Positions 36,055 to 46,088 are shown, counted from the stretch's first letter. The stretch is 64,000 bases of DNA from GCA-2690565 sp002457235 (GCA_045565695.1 JBJLEZ010000001.1:62001-126000), one strand, 5' to 3'. The notes: generated by a model not told the origin, from the letters alone. Made by a program: numbers and translations.

Positions 36055-38313
36055 TTATCGAAGTAACGGCTTCTTCTTTTCGATTTGGTAGCATTCCAAA
36101 ATATCGCCTTCTTCGTATTCATTACACCCTTTGATATTTATACCACATTCATAGCCAGCACGAACTTCTTTAACATCATCTTTAAAACGACGTAAGGTTT
36201 CAACCGCACCTTCAAATACTAGTTTACCCTTACGCATCAAGCGAGCCTTACCAGATCGATAAATTGTTCCTTCAGTAACCATACTACCAGCAACAGCACG
36301 ACCTTTGGAAATTCCGAATACTTGGCGAACTTCTGCAGCACCTGATTTCTTCTCTACAACCTCAGCTTCCAACAAGTCAACCATTGCTTCTTCAACTTGA
36401 TCTAATAGTTCGTAAATAATTGCATTTTGAATTAAAGACACATTCTCGTGTTTGGCAGCACTTTGGACTCCATTGTCTAACTTCACATTGAATCCAACAA
36501 TAGTTGCGTCACCAGCACTCGCTAAAGTGACATCACTCTTTGAAACATTGCCTACACCTTGTCCAATAATTTCTAAATCTACCTTATCGCTTTTAATGTC
36601 ATCTAATCCGCTAACTAAAGCTTCAAGGGAACCATGAACATCTGATTTTACGATGAGACGTAAATTTTTCTTCTTTTGATTTTCAATAGCGGCAAATAAA
36701 TCTTCAACCGAAGAACCTGCACTGCCTGCTTTATCTTGTAAAACTTGCTTGGAGTCTGAAAGCTTACGTTCTGTCTTGGATTCGTCAGCAGAACGCTTCG
36801 CTGCTTTTTCATTCTTTTCTCTAATAAAACGATCGCCCGATCTAGGAACTTCAGACCAGCCTAAAATCTTAACTGCTGAAGAAGGTCCAGCAGAATTAAC
36901 TACCGTACCTTGGGCATCAACCATAGATTTCACACGGCAATAGCTTTCACCAGAAACCAGAGCATCTCCTTTTTTTAGAGTTCCCTTTTCTACAATTACC
37001 GAAGCTACTGCCCCTCGACCTTGTTCGATTTGTGCCTCAATAACAGTACCACTAGCGTTCGCTTTGGGATTTGCCTTCAATTCTAAAATCTCAGCTTGAA
37101 GAAGTATCATCTCTAAAAGCTCATCAATATTTGTCCCGTTCAAAGCAGAAACTTCGACCGTTACGGTTTCACCACCCCAATCCTCTGGAGCAATCCCCTT
37201 TTCTTGCATTTCCTGTTTTACCTTATCAACGTTTGCACCTTTGGCATCAACTTTATTAATTGCAACGATGATAGAATTATTCGCTGCTTTCGCTAGCTTT
37301 AAAGCTTCCTCTGTTTGTGGCTTAAACCCATCATCTGCTGCAATTACCAAAATAGCGATATCGGTTACATTTGTACCTCTAGAACGCATCTTTGAAAATG
37401 CAGCGTGTCCTGGTGTGTCAATAAAAGTAATATCATTATCGTTAAACCTAACTTGGTAAGCCCCTATATGCTGGGTAATACCGCCTGCTTCTGCAGAAAC
37501 ACTGTTCGTTTTTCTTAGCGTATCGAGCAAGGTGGTTTTTCCATGATCCACATGCCCTAAGATACAGCAGACTGGTGAACGCGCTTCTAGTAATTTAGGA
37601 TCATTTTCGTCTTCCTTAGGCTTTTCTACCTTTTTGGGTTGCTCAATCGCTGCCTCTCCTCGGTGATGAATTTCTAATTGAAATCCATGACGCTTTGCTA
37701 ATTCAAGTGCAACTGATTCTTCAATTGTTTGATTCATTGAAGCAAAAATTCCCAACTCCATTAATTCAGAGATCAACTTAAATGGCTTAAGTTCCAACTG
37801 TAGAGCAAAATCTCTTACAACTATAGGTGGTTTAGCGTGAATAATCTTTTCTAAATTATCGCTTTCTGGACTTTCAGGCTCACTAGAATCAGATTTTTTA
37901 ACCGCCTCTGATTGGACTTTAGGTGGTACTGGAATTGAGCTCGGTGTACTTGGTCGCTTAATCGGTGGAGGCATTTTTGGAGGAGAAGTAGGTGTAACTT
38001 TGCCAGCTGTTTTTGTATTCTCCTTCATGGCACGCTCTTTATTAATCTCTTCAGTTGATTTTATAATCGCACCCTCTGGTAAGCCTACTTTTTGCGGAGC
38101 TTCCTGAACCTCAGGAGTAGATTCTGCCTCTGATTCTTTTGGCTCTTCTGCAACATTTTTCTTAGCAAACTCTTCCACTAAAGATTCCGCTGAAATATTA
38201 TCTATCGTACTGGATGAACTCTTCACCTCAAAGCCACGACTGCGTAATAACTCAATCAATTCTTTATTCTCAATTCCAATTTGCTTTGATAGCTGATGAA
38301 TACGTACGCTCAT
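36055..38313 (-). CDS. infB: Translation initiation factor IF-2
   Basis: A 752-residue GTPase that places initiator tRNA on the 30S subunit. There is an N-terminal IF2N helix bundle (about 1-50, RIHQLSKQIGIENKELIELL), a Pro/Ser/Glu-rich linker (about 55-160), a second IF2N-like part (165-215), and the G domain with GHVDHGKTT at 253-261, DTPGHAAF and NKVD. Domains II-IV end with YECGINIKGCNEYEEGDILECYQ. It is shorter than E. coli IF-2 alpha because the linker is short. It lies in the nusA-infB-rbfA order. Confidence 0.96.
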   Translation of the reverse strand: MSVRIHQLSKQIGIENKELIELLRSRGFEVKSSSSTIDNISAESLVEEFAKKNVAEEPKESEAESTPEVQEAPQKVGLPEGAIIKSTEEINKERAMKENTKTAGKVTPTSPPKMPPPIKRPSTPSSIPVPPKVQSEAVKKSDSSEPESPESDNLEKIIHAKPPIVVRDFALQLELKPFKLISELMELGIFASMNQTIEESVALELAKRHGFQLEIHHRGEAAIEQPKKVEKPKEDENDPKLLEARSPVCCILGHVDHGKTTLLDTLRKTNSVSAEAGGITQHIGAYQVRFNDNDITFIDTPGHAAFSKMRSRGTNVTDIAILVIAADDGFKPQTEEALKLAKAANNSIIVAINKVDAKGANVDKVKQEMQEKGIAPEDWGGETVTVEVSALNGTNIDELLEMILLQAEILELKANPKANASGTVIEAQIEQGRGAVASVIVEKGTLKKGDALVSGESYCRVKSMVDAQGTVVNSAGPSSAVKILGWSEVPRSGDRFIREKNEKAAKRSADESKTERKLSDSKQVLQDKAGSAGSSVEDLFAAIENQKKKNLRLIVKSDVHGSLEALVSGLDDIKSDKVDLEIIGQGVGNVSKSDVTLASAGDATIVGFNVKLDNGVQSAAKHENVSLIQNAIIYELLDQVEEAMVDLLEAEVVEKKSGAAEVRQVFGISKGRAVAGSMVTEGTIYRSGKARLMRKGKLVFEGAVETLRRFKDDVKEVRAGYECGINIKGCNEYEEGDILECYQIEKKKPLLR

Positions 38314-38360
38314 AAATAATATTTTAAATCTCTATATATCGCAAAAAGGTAATGTGTTGA

Positions 38361-39611
38361 TTAAGCGTTATTTTCTAAATGATTTTGAACTTTCGAGAGG
38401 ATATTACTAGCTTCCTCTTCAGAAAAACCTGCGTCTAATAAATCTGTGCTCGATACACCTTCAAAAGCGTCCGCACTTACAAGACCAATAGCTACTAAGC
38501 GTTCGGCAATATCTGGCTCTATTCCAGGAATTAAATTAATTCCCTCTACCGCCTTAGCGACTTTTTGACTAAATCCAACCGCTTCAATCTCTTTCTTCCC
38601 AATATCTAATTTCCATCCTAATAAGCGAGATGTTAATTTCGCATTCAATCCTTTTCTACCAATCGCGATTGATAAATCATCCTCTATCACATTGAAATGT
38701 ATTCTATGTTCTTCTTCATTGAGCTCAATATCTTTTGGAACTGCAGGCTTTAATGCTTCTTCTAGTAAACGGATTGGATCGCTATCGTAACGAATAATAT
38801 CAATCTTTTCGCCCCCTAGTTCTCTAACAATCGTTTTCACACGAGTTCCTCTTGAGCCTACACATGCACCTACTGGATCCACTTTAGAATCAGTACTAGA
38901 TACGGCAATCTTAGTACGGTAACCTGCTTCACGTGCCATTGCTTCAATCTTTACTGTGCCATCAGAAATTTCCGTCACCTCTACATCAAACAAACGTCTG
39001 ACGAAATTAATATTTGAGCGAGATAAAATAATTTCTGGACCACGGTTACTTTGTTCGATCTTCAATAATAAACAGCGGATACTTTCACCTGGGGCATAAT
39101 CTTCTCCCGTAATACGCTCACGAGCAGGTAAAATTGCTTCTGCTTTACCTAGATCAATTAATAGGTCACCACGTTCTCTTCGGCGTACCGTACCAGTAAC
39201 AATATCACCTACGGTATCTTTAAAATCATCAAAAATTCGGTCTTTTTCAAACTGTCGTATTCTTTGCAGAATGGCTTGTCTAGCTGCTTGTGCGGCAATA
39301 CGCCCAAGGAAAGCAGGATCTACTTCAGTCTCAATGACACTGCCCACAGCCGCTTCGCTATCAATTTGTCTTGCTTTATCAATATGAATTTCTCGTTGGT
39401 TATCGCCAACGGAATCCACTACCTCAAGCTGATTCCATGCTTTCAAAGCTCCAGACTTAGGATTAATTTCTACACGGATTTCATTAGTAGTATTAATGCT
39501 TTTTTGTGCTGCAGATGCAATCGCAGAAGCAATTGCTTGGATCATAGCATCCCTAGCAATGCCCTTTTCTTTCTCCATGTATTCAAGGACTGATAAGATT
39601 TCGTGACTCAT
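38361..39611 (-). CDS. nusA: Transcription termination/antitermination factor NusA
   Basis: A 416-residue RNA polymerase-binding factor. An N-terminal domain (about 1-130) is followed by an S1 domain (GDIVTGTVRRRERGDLLIDLGKAEAILP) and two KH domains (DPVGACVGSRGTRVKTIVREL and IAIGRKGLNAKLTSRLLGWKLDI). A short helix-hairpin C-terminal part follows (PDIAERLVAIGLVSADAFEG). First gene of the seven-gene operon through rluD. rimP, which usually precedes nusA, is absent: only 114 bp separate nusA from plsY. Confidence 0.95.
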   Translation of the reverse strand: MSHEILSVLEYMEKEKGIARDAMIQAIASAIASAAQKSINTTNEIRVEINPKSGALKAWNQLEVVDSVGDNQREIHIDKARQIDSEAAVGSVIETEVDPAFLGRIAAQAARQAILQRIRQFEKDRIFDDFKDTVGDIVTGTVRRRERGDLLIDLGKAEAILPARERITGEDYAPGESIRCLLLKIEQSNRGPEIILSRSNINFVRRLFDVEVTEISDGTVKIEAMAREAGYRTKIAVSSTDSKVDPVGACVGSRGTRVKTIVRELGGEKIDIIRYDSDPIRLLEEALKPAVPKDIELNEEEHRIHFNVIEDDLSIAIGRKGLNAKLTSRLLGWKLDIGKKEIEAVGFSQKVAKAVEGINLIPGIEPDIAERLVAIGLVSADAFEGVSSTDLLDAGFSEEEASNILSKVQNHLENNA

Positions 39612-39632
39612 ATTAAGATTTGACTGTGAAAA

Positions 39633-39658
39633 TAAAAAAAGCGAGGCAAGCCCGCTTC
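39633..39658 (-). terminator. Terminator after plsY, upstream of nusA
   Basis: Read on the minus strand this is AAGCGGGCTTGCCTCGCTT followed by seven T. The stem AAGCG/CGCTT plus GG/CC has one bulged base. It lies downstream of plsY and 22 bp before nusA, separating the serA-plsY unit from the nusA operon. Confidence 0.65.
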
Positions 39659-39725
39659 AATAAATTTAGAAGATTTAAAATGAGTCAAAACACTCCTAAA
39701 AGAATTGTCAAGATATCACTAGGCA

Positions 39726-40328
39726 TCACTTTTTTGAAAACTTATGCTCTTTTCCTGCCAAAAGTCGTTGAATATTAGAGTAATGCCGAACAACGATCAA
39801 TACAACGAGAACCAAGCATAGGATCCATCGGACATCTGGTAAATCGTGAATTAGATAAAAGCTAATTGGCAAACTAATAGCAAAAACAATGGATGCTAAA
39901 GCCACCACCCGAGTTAAAAAAAAGACTATAAGCCAAATACCCAGCCCTACCAGCAAAACCCAAGGCATCAGTGCTAACAATCCACCCATAGTTGTTGCCA
40001 CTCCTTTTCCACCTCTAAATCTAAGAAAAATTGAAAAGCTGTGACCCGAAATAGCACCTGAAAGACCTAAGATACCAAGAAGATCAAAATTAAGCCCCTC
40101 TATTCCTAAAAAATACTGAGATAAAAAGACTGCCAAATACCCCTTAAAGAAATCTAAAATGAAAACTGTATTACCCCAAAACGCACCCATCGTACGTTTA
40201 ACGTTAGTCGCACCAGGGTTGCCACTGCCTAAAGAAAAAAGGTCGATCCCCTTATATTTAGCCACCAAAACTGCAAAATTAATCGATCCTAAAAAATATC
40301 CGATCAATAATGCCCAAAAATAAGTCAT
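39726..40328 (-). CDS. plsY: Acyl-phosphate glycerol-3-phosphate acyltransferase
   Basis: A 200-residue integral membrane enzyme that transfers an acyl group from acyl phosphate to glycerol 3-phosphate, the first step of phospholipid synthesis. Family motifs: GYFLGSINFAVLVAK, LGSGNPGATNVKRTMG and GHSFSIFLRFRGGKGVATTMG. About five to seven membrane segments. It lies 16 bp downstream of serA and is followed by a terminator. Confidence 0.94.
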   Translation of the reverse strand: MTYFWALLIGYFLGSINFAVLVAKYKGIDLFSLGSGNPGATNVKRTMGAFWGNTVFILDFFKGYLAVFLSQYFLGIEGLNFDLLGILGLSGAISGHSFSIFLRFRGGKGVATTMGGLLALMPWVLLVGLGIWLIVFFLTRVVALASIVFAISLPISFYLIHDLPDVRWILCLVLVVLIVVRHYSNIQRLLAGKEHKFSKK

Positions 40329-40344
40329 GGAAAAATTTTATAAA

Positions 40345-41931
40345 CTACAACTTAATCACACGATACTTTTCAATCGCCTCATGATCAACGATTCGTTGAG
40401 TCGCTTTCTCAGAAGGAACACTATCAATTTCAAAAACACTGACGGCAAACCCTTCACCTTTATCACGGCTTAAAGACATATTAGCAATATTAACGCTGTC
40501 TTCTCCTAGAACTTGGCCAATGAAGCCGACAATTCCTGGTACATCTTTATTTTTTAAGACAATTAAAGTCGCATCGGTATTTACTTCAACACTATGCCCA
40601 TCAATTAACACAATTCTTGGCACTTGTTGTTTGCCAAATAAAGAGCCACTGATGCTTCGAGTTTTACCCGCACTATTGATTACAGAAACCTCAATCAATT
40701 CATTAAAATCATCATGTACTGGAATCTTTACTTCCTCTGATTGAATCCCTAATCGAGCAATTTTCTTTGGAGCATTTACGTCATTAATATTTTCAGAAAT
40801 TTCACGAAGGAAGCCTCGCTGAATCGCATTCGTCAAAGGCAAGGTTTCCAATTCTGTCATTTTACCATAATAGCGGATAATCATCTTCTCAATCCCCTGA
40901 GGTCCCAATTGCTGAGAAAATGTTCCTAATTTTTCCCCTAAACTTATGTAAGGAGCTAAACGTTCTAGCACCTGAGGATCAACCGATGGCATATTTAAGG
41001 CATTCATCACCATTCCTCCCTTTAAAGTTTCGATCATCTGTCGAGCAACATCAATACCCACGTTCTCTTGAGCTTCCTGGGTAGATGCACCTAAATGAGG
41101 TGTAATGACTAAATTAGAAAGCGTACGGAGTTCACTATCTTCGGACGGTGGTTCGTCTTCATAAACGTCTAAGCCTGCCGCAGCAATATGGCCTGATTTG
41201 AGCCCTTCAATCAAGGCTGCCTCATCAATAATGCCACCTCTTGCACAATTAAAAATTCGCACCCCTTTTTTCATTTGCTGAATTGTCTTTGAGTTAATCA
41301 TATGCTTAGTATCATCAGTCAATGGCATATGCACTGTAATATAATCAGATTGCTCAACAAGTTCATCAAATTTAGCTAAAGTCACACCTAGGTCTTTCGC
41401 ACGTGCTTCTGTTAAATATGGGTCATACGCTAAAACTTTCATTTGAAAAGCTCTGGCTCGCTTTGAAACCTCCGCACCGATTCGACCCATGCCAAGCACG
41501 CCTAATGTCTTTCCATTCAATTCTGAACCAGTAAATTTTTTACGATCCCAGGCACCTTCTCGCATTCTTGCACATGCTTGAACTATAGGGCGAGTCCCCG
41601 CTAACATATGAGTAAAAGTAAGCTCAGCAGTCGCTATGGTATTACCCGTTGGTGTGTTCATGACAATAACTCCATGGTCTGTAGCTGCTTCAATATCTAT
41701 ATTATCAACACCGACTCCGGCACGACCCACTACTTTTAATTTTTTAGCGGCAGCAAATACCTCTGCAGTTACTTTTGTTTCAGATCGAACGGCAATGCCA
41801 TCAACATCTTTTACCAGCTCTAATATCTGCTCTGGTGTTGATCCATAGGCTTCAATAACCTCAAACTCTGAATCTGCTTTGAATAAATCAACTCCGATTG
41901 GAGAAATTCTGTCTGCAACTAATATTTTCAT
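40345..41931 (-). CDS. serA: D-3-phosphoglycerate dehydrogenase
   Basis: A 528-residue enzyme for the first step of serine synthesis. The NAD-binding domain shows LGVLGMGRIGAEVSKRA; the catalytic arginine and histidine regions are NCARGGIIDEAAL and VITPHLGAST. After the catalytic core (about 1-310) come an intervening domain (about 320-450) and a C-terminal ACT domain (about 455-528, LIVLKNKDVPGIVGFIGQVL), the long form in which serine feedback acts. plsY follows on the same strand. Confidence 0.95.
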   Translation of the reverse strand: MKILVADRISPIGVDLFKADSEFEVIEAYGSTPEQILELVKDVDGIAVRSETKVTAEVFAAAKKLKVVGRAGVGVDNIDIEAATDHGVIVMNTPTGNTIATAELTFTHMLAGTRPIVQACARMREGAWDRKKFTGSELNGKTLGVLGMGRIGAEVSKRARAFQMKVLAYDPYLTEARAKDLGVTLAKFDELVEQSDYITVHMPLTDDTKHMINSKTIQQMKKGVRIFNCARGGIIDEAALIEGLKSGHIAAAGLDVYEDEPPSEDSELRTLSNLVITPHLGASTQEAQENVGIDVARQMIETLKGGMVMNALNMPSVDPQVLERLAPYISLGEKLGTFSQQLGPQGIEKMIIRYYGKMTELETLPLTNAIQRGFLREISENINDVNAPKKIARLGIQSEEVKIPVHDDFNELIEVSVINSAGKTRSISGSLFGKQQVPRIVLIDGHSVEVNTDATLIVLKNKDVPGIVGFIGQVLGEDSVNIANMSLSRDKGEGFAVSVFEIDSVPSEKATQRIVDHEAIEKYRVIKL

Positions 41932-42025
41932 AATAATCTAATGAAATAGAAATAGATTTAGGAACTTGCAATGAAAACTCTCTTTTTTTGATAAAAGAAA
42001 GAGAATTTTCTAGAAAAAGCCAAAC

Positions 42026-42054
42026 TTGACAGTCTTAAAGCACAGTGACAAATA
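42026..42054 (+). promoter_or_regulatory. Possible promoter of efp
   Basis: A perfect TTGACA box at 42026-42031 is followed at 17-18 bp by CAAATA/AAATAA (42049-42055), a weak -10. It lies about 40-65 bp before the efp start, in the 161-bp gap divergent from serA. Confidence 0.35.
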
Positions 42055-42092
42055 ATTTTAACGATAAAAATTCACCTTAAAGAAAGTAGATT

Positions 42093-42650
42093 ATGGCATC
42101 CCCAACTAATGTTAGAAAAGGAAAAGTACTTAAATTCCAAGGAACACCTCACCTTGTACTTGATGTACAACACAGAACTCAAGGAAGACAAGCCGGCTTT
42201 ATGCAAGTCACAATGCGAAATCTAAATACGGGTTCGAGTACCAATACAAAGATTCGAACCACTGACAGTGTAGAAATCCTTCACACAGATAATCGTAAAC
42301 TTGAATTTTCCTATAAAGATCAGGATGGATATCACTTTATTGATCCAGAAACTTTTGAAGACACCTTGCTCAATGAAGCTATGGTGAGTGATGCAATGGA
42401 TTTTCTTGTAGAAAATTCTGCCTACAATATACTTTTTGTCAGTGATGACCCTCTTTCTATCGATTTACCAGCATCTGTGGAAATGAAAGTTATACAATCA
42501 CCTGAAGGCATACGAGGAGATACTGCAAGTAATGTTCAGAAACCAGCTACTTTGGAAACAGGAATGACTATCCAAGTTCCCTTGTTTATTAAAGAAGGTG
42601 AGATCATTAAAGTATCAACGGCAGATCGCTCATATATGAGTAGAGCTTAA
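42093..42650 (+). CDS. efp: Elongation factor P
   Basis: A 185-residue three-domain beta-barrel factor that helps the ribosome through polyproline stretches. Typical are MRNLNTGSSTNTKIRTTDSVEILHTD and the ending KEGEIIKVSTADRSYMSRA. The tip of domain I, lysine in E. coli (PGKGQ), reads TQGRQAGF, with Arg32 at the modification position and glutamine replacing the usual proline. No EpmA/EpmB or EarP gene is present in the window. It has its own terminator. Confidence 0.93.
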   Translation: MASPTNVRKGKVLKFQGTPHLVLDVQHRTQGRQAGFMQVTMRNLNTGSSTNTKIRTTDSVEILHTDNRKLEFSYKDQDGYHFIDPETFEDTLLNEAMVSDAMDFLVENSAYNILFVSDDPLSIDLPASVEMKVIQSPEGIRGDTASNVQKPATLETGMTIQVPLFIKEGEIIKVSTADRSYMSRA

Positions 42651-42658
42651 CAACGAAA

Positions 42659-42696
42659 AAAGCAAGGCTTCCAAAATAAATTGAAAGCCTTGCTTT
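42659..42696. terminator. Bidirectional terminator between efp and the thymidine phosphorylase homologue
   Basis: Perfect 12-bp inverted repeat AAAGCAAGGCTT (42659-42670) / AAGCCTTGCTTT (42685-42696) with a 14-nt loop. It is flanked by A-rich sequence on the left and ends in TTT on the right, so it can act for both convergent genes. Confidence 0.75.
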
Positions 42697-42714
42697 GATA
42701 AAAATATTAAACCC

Positions 42715-44052
42715 TTAAGCAACTCGCTCAGCTATTAAATCTGGCGGATTAGGTCTTTTAGGTGCCAAACGATAGGCAGACTTTAGGAATTCCAAGGCTT
42801 CCTCCATCTTAGTTTCATCATTGTAATGAATCATCATCAAGGGTTCTCCTTGTTTCACTTGAGTTCCAACTTTCTTAATTTCCGAAACACCCACTGCAGG
42901 ATCCATGGTTTTATTTGGTAACATCGCTAATTTTTGAACACCTTCTGCAATCATGCCTGCGTTGATTGTATGTACATATCCACGCTTTGGAGCAGGTAGC
43001 TTACGGATGTATTTTGCTTTGGGGAATTTATCTGGATTATCAATCACAGAGGTATCTCCACCTTGAGCCGCTATCATTTCTTTAAATTTTTCTAAAGCTG
43101 AGCCATCATTTAAATGCCTGAGGACAGTTTGCTTTGCTGATAAAGTTGAACCTGCTACACCTGCCAATCGAACTATTTCCATGCCTAGTTTTAAAATCAA
43201 TTCCTGCAAGTCTTCAGGTCCACGACCACTTAATAGCTCAATCGCCTCTTGAATTTCTAAAGCAGTACCAACTGAATCGCCTAAAGGTTGATTCATATCG
43301 GTAACTAAGGCCACGCAACGACGTTTCTTCATAGAGCGAACAACACGAGTTATAAAACGAGCTAATTGTCTAGCTTGCTCGATATCACGAATAAATGAAC
43401 CATTACCCCATTTAACATCAACAACTAAACTTTCAGCACCTTCAGCCAGTTTGCGACTCAATGCACTTCCTGTAATTAAAGGAATACTAGGAATCGATCC
43501 AGTTTGTTGTCTTAGTTTATATAACATAGCATCTACTGGAGCGATTTCTTCATTTTGCTCAATTATCGCACATCCAACCTGCTTTAATTGACCTTTGAAA
43601 TCCTTAATACTAAGCTTAGGGTTAAATTTTGGAATAGCCGACAATTTGTCTAAGTTACTAATGACATATTCTTCATCTTGACCATTCATTGTGGGCATAA
43701 CTACTCCTGCGGCAGCAGCTAGCGGTGCTAAAACTAACGATGACTTATCGCCAACACCTCCTGTAGAATATTTGTCGATCTTAGGGCGTGCAATATGCGT
43801 CAAATCAATCATTTCTCCAGACAACATCATTTCCTCTGCAAAAACAGCTGTTTCTTGAGCTGACATATTTTGAAAGTATATCGCCATAGCTAAAGCTGAC
43901 TGCTGGTAGTCAGGAATTTCTTCGTCTAAAATCGAATCGACTAAATAGCGAATTTCATCGTCTGAAAATTCACCGCCGTCACGTTTTTTTTCGATTAAGT
44001 ATCGGAATGATGGCTTTATAAATTTGCGTGTACTTATGATTTTTTTGCGCAT
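42715..44052 (-). CDS. Thymidine/pyrimidine-nucleoside phosphorylase homologue with altered active site
   Basis: A 445-residue protein of the nucleoside phosphorylase II family, with the alpha domain, the glycine-rich hinge KYSTGGVGDKSS and the C-terminal barrel (MIAEGVQKLA...DETKMEEALEFL). The family cleaves thymidine or uridine with phosphate. Several binding residues differ, using E. coli numbering from memory: His85 is Tyr95, Lys190 is Arg200, Ser113 and Thr123 are Asn123 and Asn133. The usual GRGLGHTGGT loop reads GQDEEYVISN (124-133). Arg171 and Ser186 are kept (Arg181, Ser196). It may use a different nucleoside or have lost phosphorolysis. Single gene, convergent with efp. Confidence 0.8.
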   Translation of the reverse strand: MRKKIISTRKFIKPSFRYLIEKKRDGGEFSDDEIRYLVDSILDEEIPDYQQSALAMAIYFQNMSAQETAVFAEEMMLSGEMIDLTHIARPKIDKYSTGGVGDKSSLVLAPLAAAAGVVMPTMNGQDEEYVISNLDKLSAIPKFNPKLSIKDFKGQLKQVGCAIIEQNEEIAPVDAMLYKLRQQTGSIPSIPLITGSALSRKLAEGAESLVVDVKWGNGSFIRDIEQARQLARFITRVVRSMKKRRCVALVTDMNQPLGDSVGTALEIQEAIELLSGRGPEDLQELILKLGMEIVRLAGVAGSTLSAKQTVLRHLNDGSALEKFKEMIAAQGGDTSVIDNPDKFPKAKYIRKLPAPKRGYVHTINAGMIAEGVQKLAMLPNKTMDPAVGVSEIKKVGTQVKQGEPLMMIHYNDETKMEEALEFLKSAYRLAPKRPNPPDLIAERVA

Positions 44053-44288
44053 TGTGCTTATGGAGGATTGTATGAATAAAACAGGACTGATTAAATGAAA
44101 TCAAACACATGCGATCAAACATGAAGCAATTTTGTTTATCCTTATTGACATAAACCTCTTATTGCTAGCTTGTTGTGAAAAATTGTCAAGATTAATCACC
44201 CCAAAAAGTAATTTACTACTTGTCCAATCAACCATGTCTTCTTTACTTTTCTCTTATTATAAACGAACTGAATGTTTAAATAAAATTC

Positions 44289-46088
44289 ATGGACATATCA
44301 TTTAACCCAATTCAATCGATTGATAAAGCAATGCGTTTGCTTTTCAAAAATGATGCTGAATTATCCCAACAATTCACAAATTCGTTTGATCCAATTATTC
44401 GAGCTGCAGATCCTAAATTTGCCGATTTTCAGGCAAATGGCATACTCCCTTTAGCAAAAAAGAATCACTTAAATCCTGTTCAATTAGCAAATGATGTTTG
44501 CAAAAAACTACTAGATTCTCAAGCGATAGATTCTAGTTTATTTGAAATATCAGTCGCGGGGCCTGGCTTTATTAATTTCAAACTTAAAGCTGCTTATTTA
44601 TCTAGATGGCTTGAAAATTTCTCCTCAACAAAAGCCATTCAACAGGAAACATCACAGTGGTTAAATAAAGAAGTCACAGTTATTGATTTCCCCAGTGCAA
44701 ATACGGCTAAGCAAGCTCATATCGGACATCTCAGACCCATGGCCATTGGTGAGTCGATAGCTCGCATACTAGAATTTTCGGGCGCAAGTATTATTCGAGA
44801 TAACCACATAGGTGATTGGGGGACTAATTTTGGAACTTTGATTATGATTCTCAAAGAAAAAGGAATCCATGTAACTGATTTCACTAACCCGGCAGAAGCA
44901 CTAGAGCTGATTGATAGTCTCTATAAAGAAGGAACTAAACTTGAAAACAACAACCCCGAATTAAGAAATGTTTCTAGGAACGAGCTCTTAAAACTACAAA
45001 ACGGCGACACTGAAAATACCTATATATGGCAATCTATCATTGATGTTTCCAATCAAGCATTTGAAAAGCTTTTCGAACAACTAGACGTCAAAATCGATTA
45101 CACATTAGGTGAATCTTTCTATAAAGATAAAGTTTCGCGTGTTTATGACGAACTCTCATCGCTTGAAATTGCTGAAGAGAGTGATGGGGCTCTTGTAGTT
45201 TGGCATAATGAAATTAAAAAATTTGCAAAAGATAATAAACGCCCCTTCCCTTTTAATATACGAAAAAAAGATGGAGCTTCAAATTATGCATCAACCGATC
45301 TAGCGACAATACTCTATCGAATTGAACACTTTAAAGCAAAGTCTGTCATTTACCTTACCGATTCACGACAGCAAGACCACTTTGAACAACTTTTCTTAAC
45401 GACAAAAAAATGGTTTCAAAAAAAAGACTATCCTCTACCTAAACTCAAACACGTTTGGTGGGGAACAATTCTTGGTAGTGACAATAAACCGATAAAAACG
45501 AAATCGGGTGAATCTATAAAATTACAATCATTATTAGACGAAGCAATTGAACGAGCCTTAAAGGTTGTTAGAGAAAAAAATCCAGAATTACCTCTAGATG
45601 AGCAAAACGAAATTGCTAAAGCAGTAGGAATCGGGGCTTTAAAATATGTAGACCTCTCTTCCAATAGAACACAAGACTACGTTTTTGATTGGGATCGGAT
45701 GCTCAGCTTCGATGGGAATACAGCTCCCTACCTACTTTATGTCATTGCACGAATTAATAGTATATTCAGAAAGGCTGAGCTAAATCTATCTGATTCAAGT
45801 TTAAGTAATTATTTTGAAGTTCAATCCCTCTATGAAATTCAATTAGCAAGAAAATTAATCCAATTTCCAATAACCTTAAATCAAACACTTTCAGACCTAC
45901 GTCCCCATTTCCTCTCTACTTACCTCTTTGATCTCGCGGGGGTCTTCAATACTTTTTATAATAACGAAAAGGTAATTGATTCTAACCCATCCATTCAACA
46001 ACGAAGACTCTCACTTTGTCATAGGACTCATACTGTTTTGAGCACAGGGCTAAAATTACTAGGAATCACGACTGTAGAGCGTATGTAG
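44289..46088 (+). CDS. argS: Arginyl-tRNA synthetase
   Basis: A 599-residue class I synthetase charging tRNA-Arg. It has the ArgS N-terminal additional domain (about 1-110), the HIGH motif at 144-147 in KQAHIGHLRP, and the KMSKS-equivalent region KTKSGESIKLQSLLDEA, which lacks the usual lysine signature as in many ArgS. The DALR anticodon-binding domain follows at the C-terminus, ending GLKLLGITTVERM. The 236 bp upstream hold no gene. Confidence 0.95.
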   Translation: MDISFNPIQSIDKAMRLLFKNDAELSQQFTNSFDPIIRAADPKFADFQANGILPLAKKNHLNPVQLANDVCKKLLDSQAIDSSLFEISVAGPGFINFKLKAAYLSRWLENFSSTKAIQQETSQWLNKEVTVIDFPSANTAKQAHIGHLRPMAIGESIARILEFSGASIIRDNHIGDWGTNFGTLIMILKEKGIHVTDFTNPAEALELIDSLYKEGTKLENNNPELRNVSRNELLKLQNGDTENTYIWQSIIDVSNQAFEKLFEQLDVKIDYTLGESFYKDKVSRVYDELSSLEIAEESDGALVVWHNEIKKFAKDNKRPFPFNIRKKDGASNYASTDLATILYRIEHFKAKSVIYLTDSRQQDHFEQLFLTTKKWFQKKDYPLPKLKHVWWGTILGSDNKPIKTKSGESIKLQSLLDEAIERALKVVREKNPELPLDEQNEIAKAVGIGALKYVDLSSNRTQDYVFDWDRMLSFDGNTAPYLLYVIARINSIFRKAELNLSDSSLSNYFEVQSLYEIQLARKLIQFPITLNQTLSDLRPHFLSTYLFDLAGVFNTFYNNEKVIDSNPSIQQRRLSLCHRTHTVLSTGLKLLGITTVERM

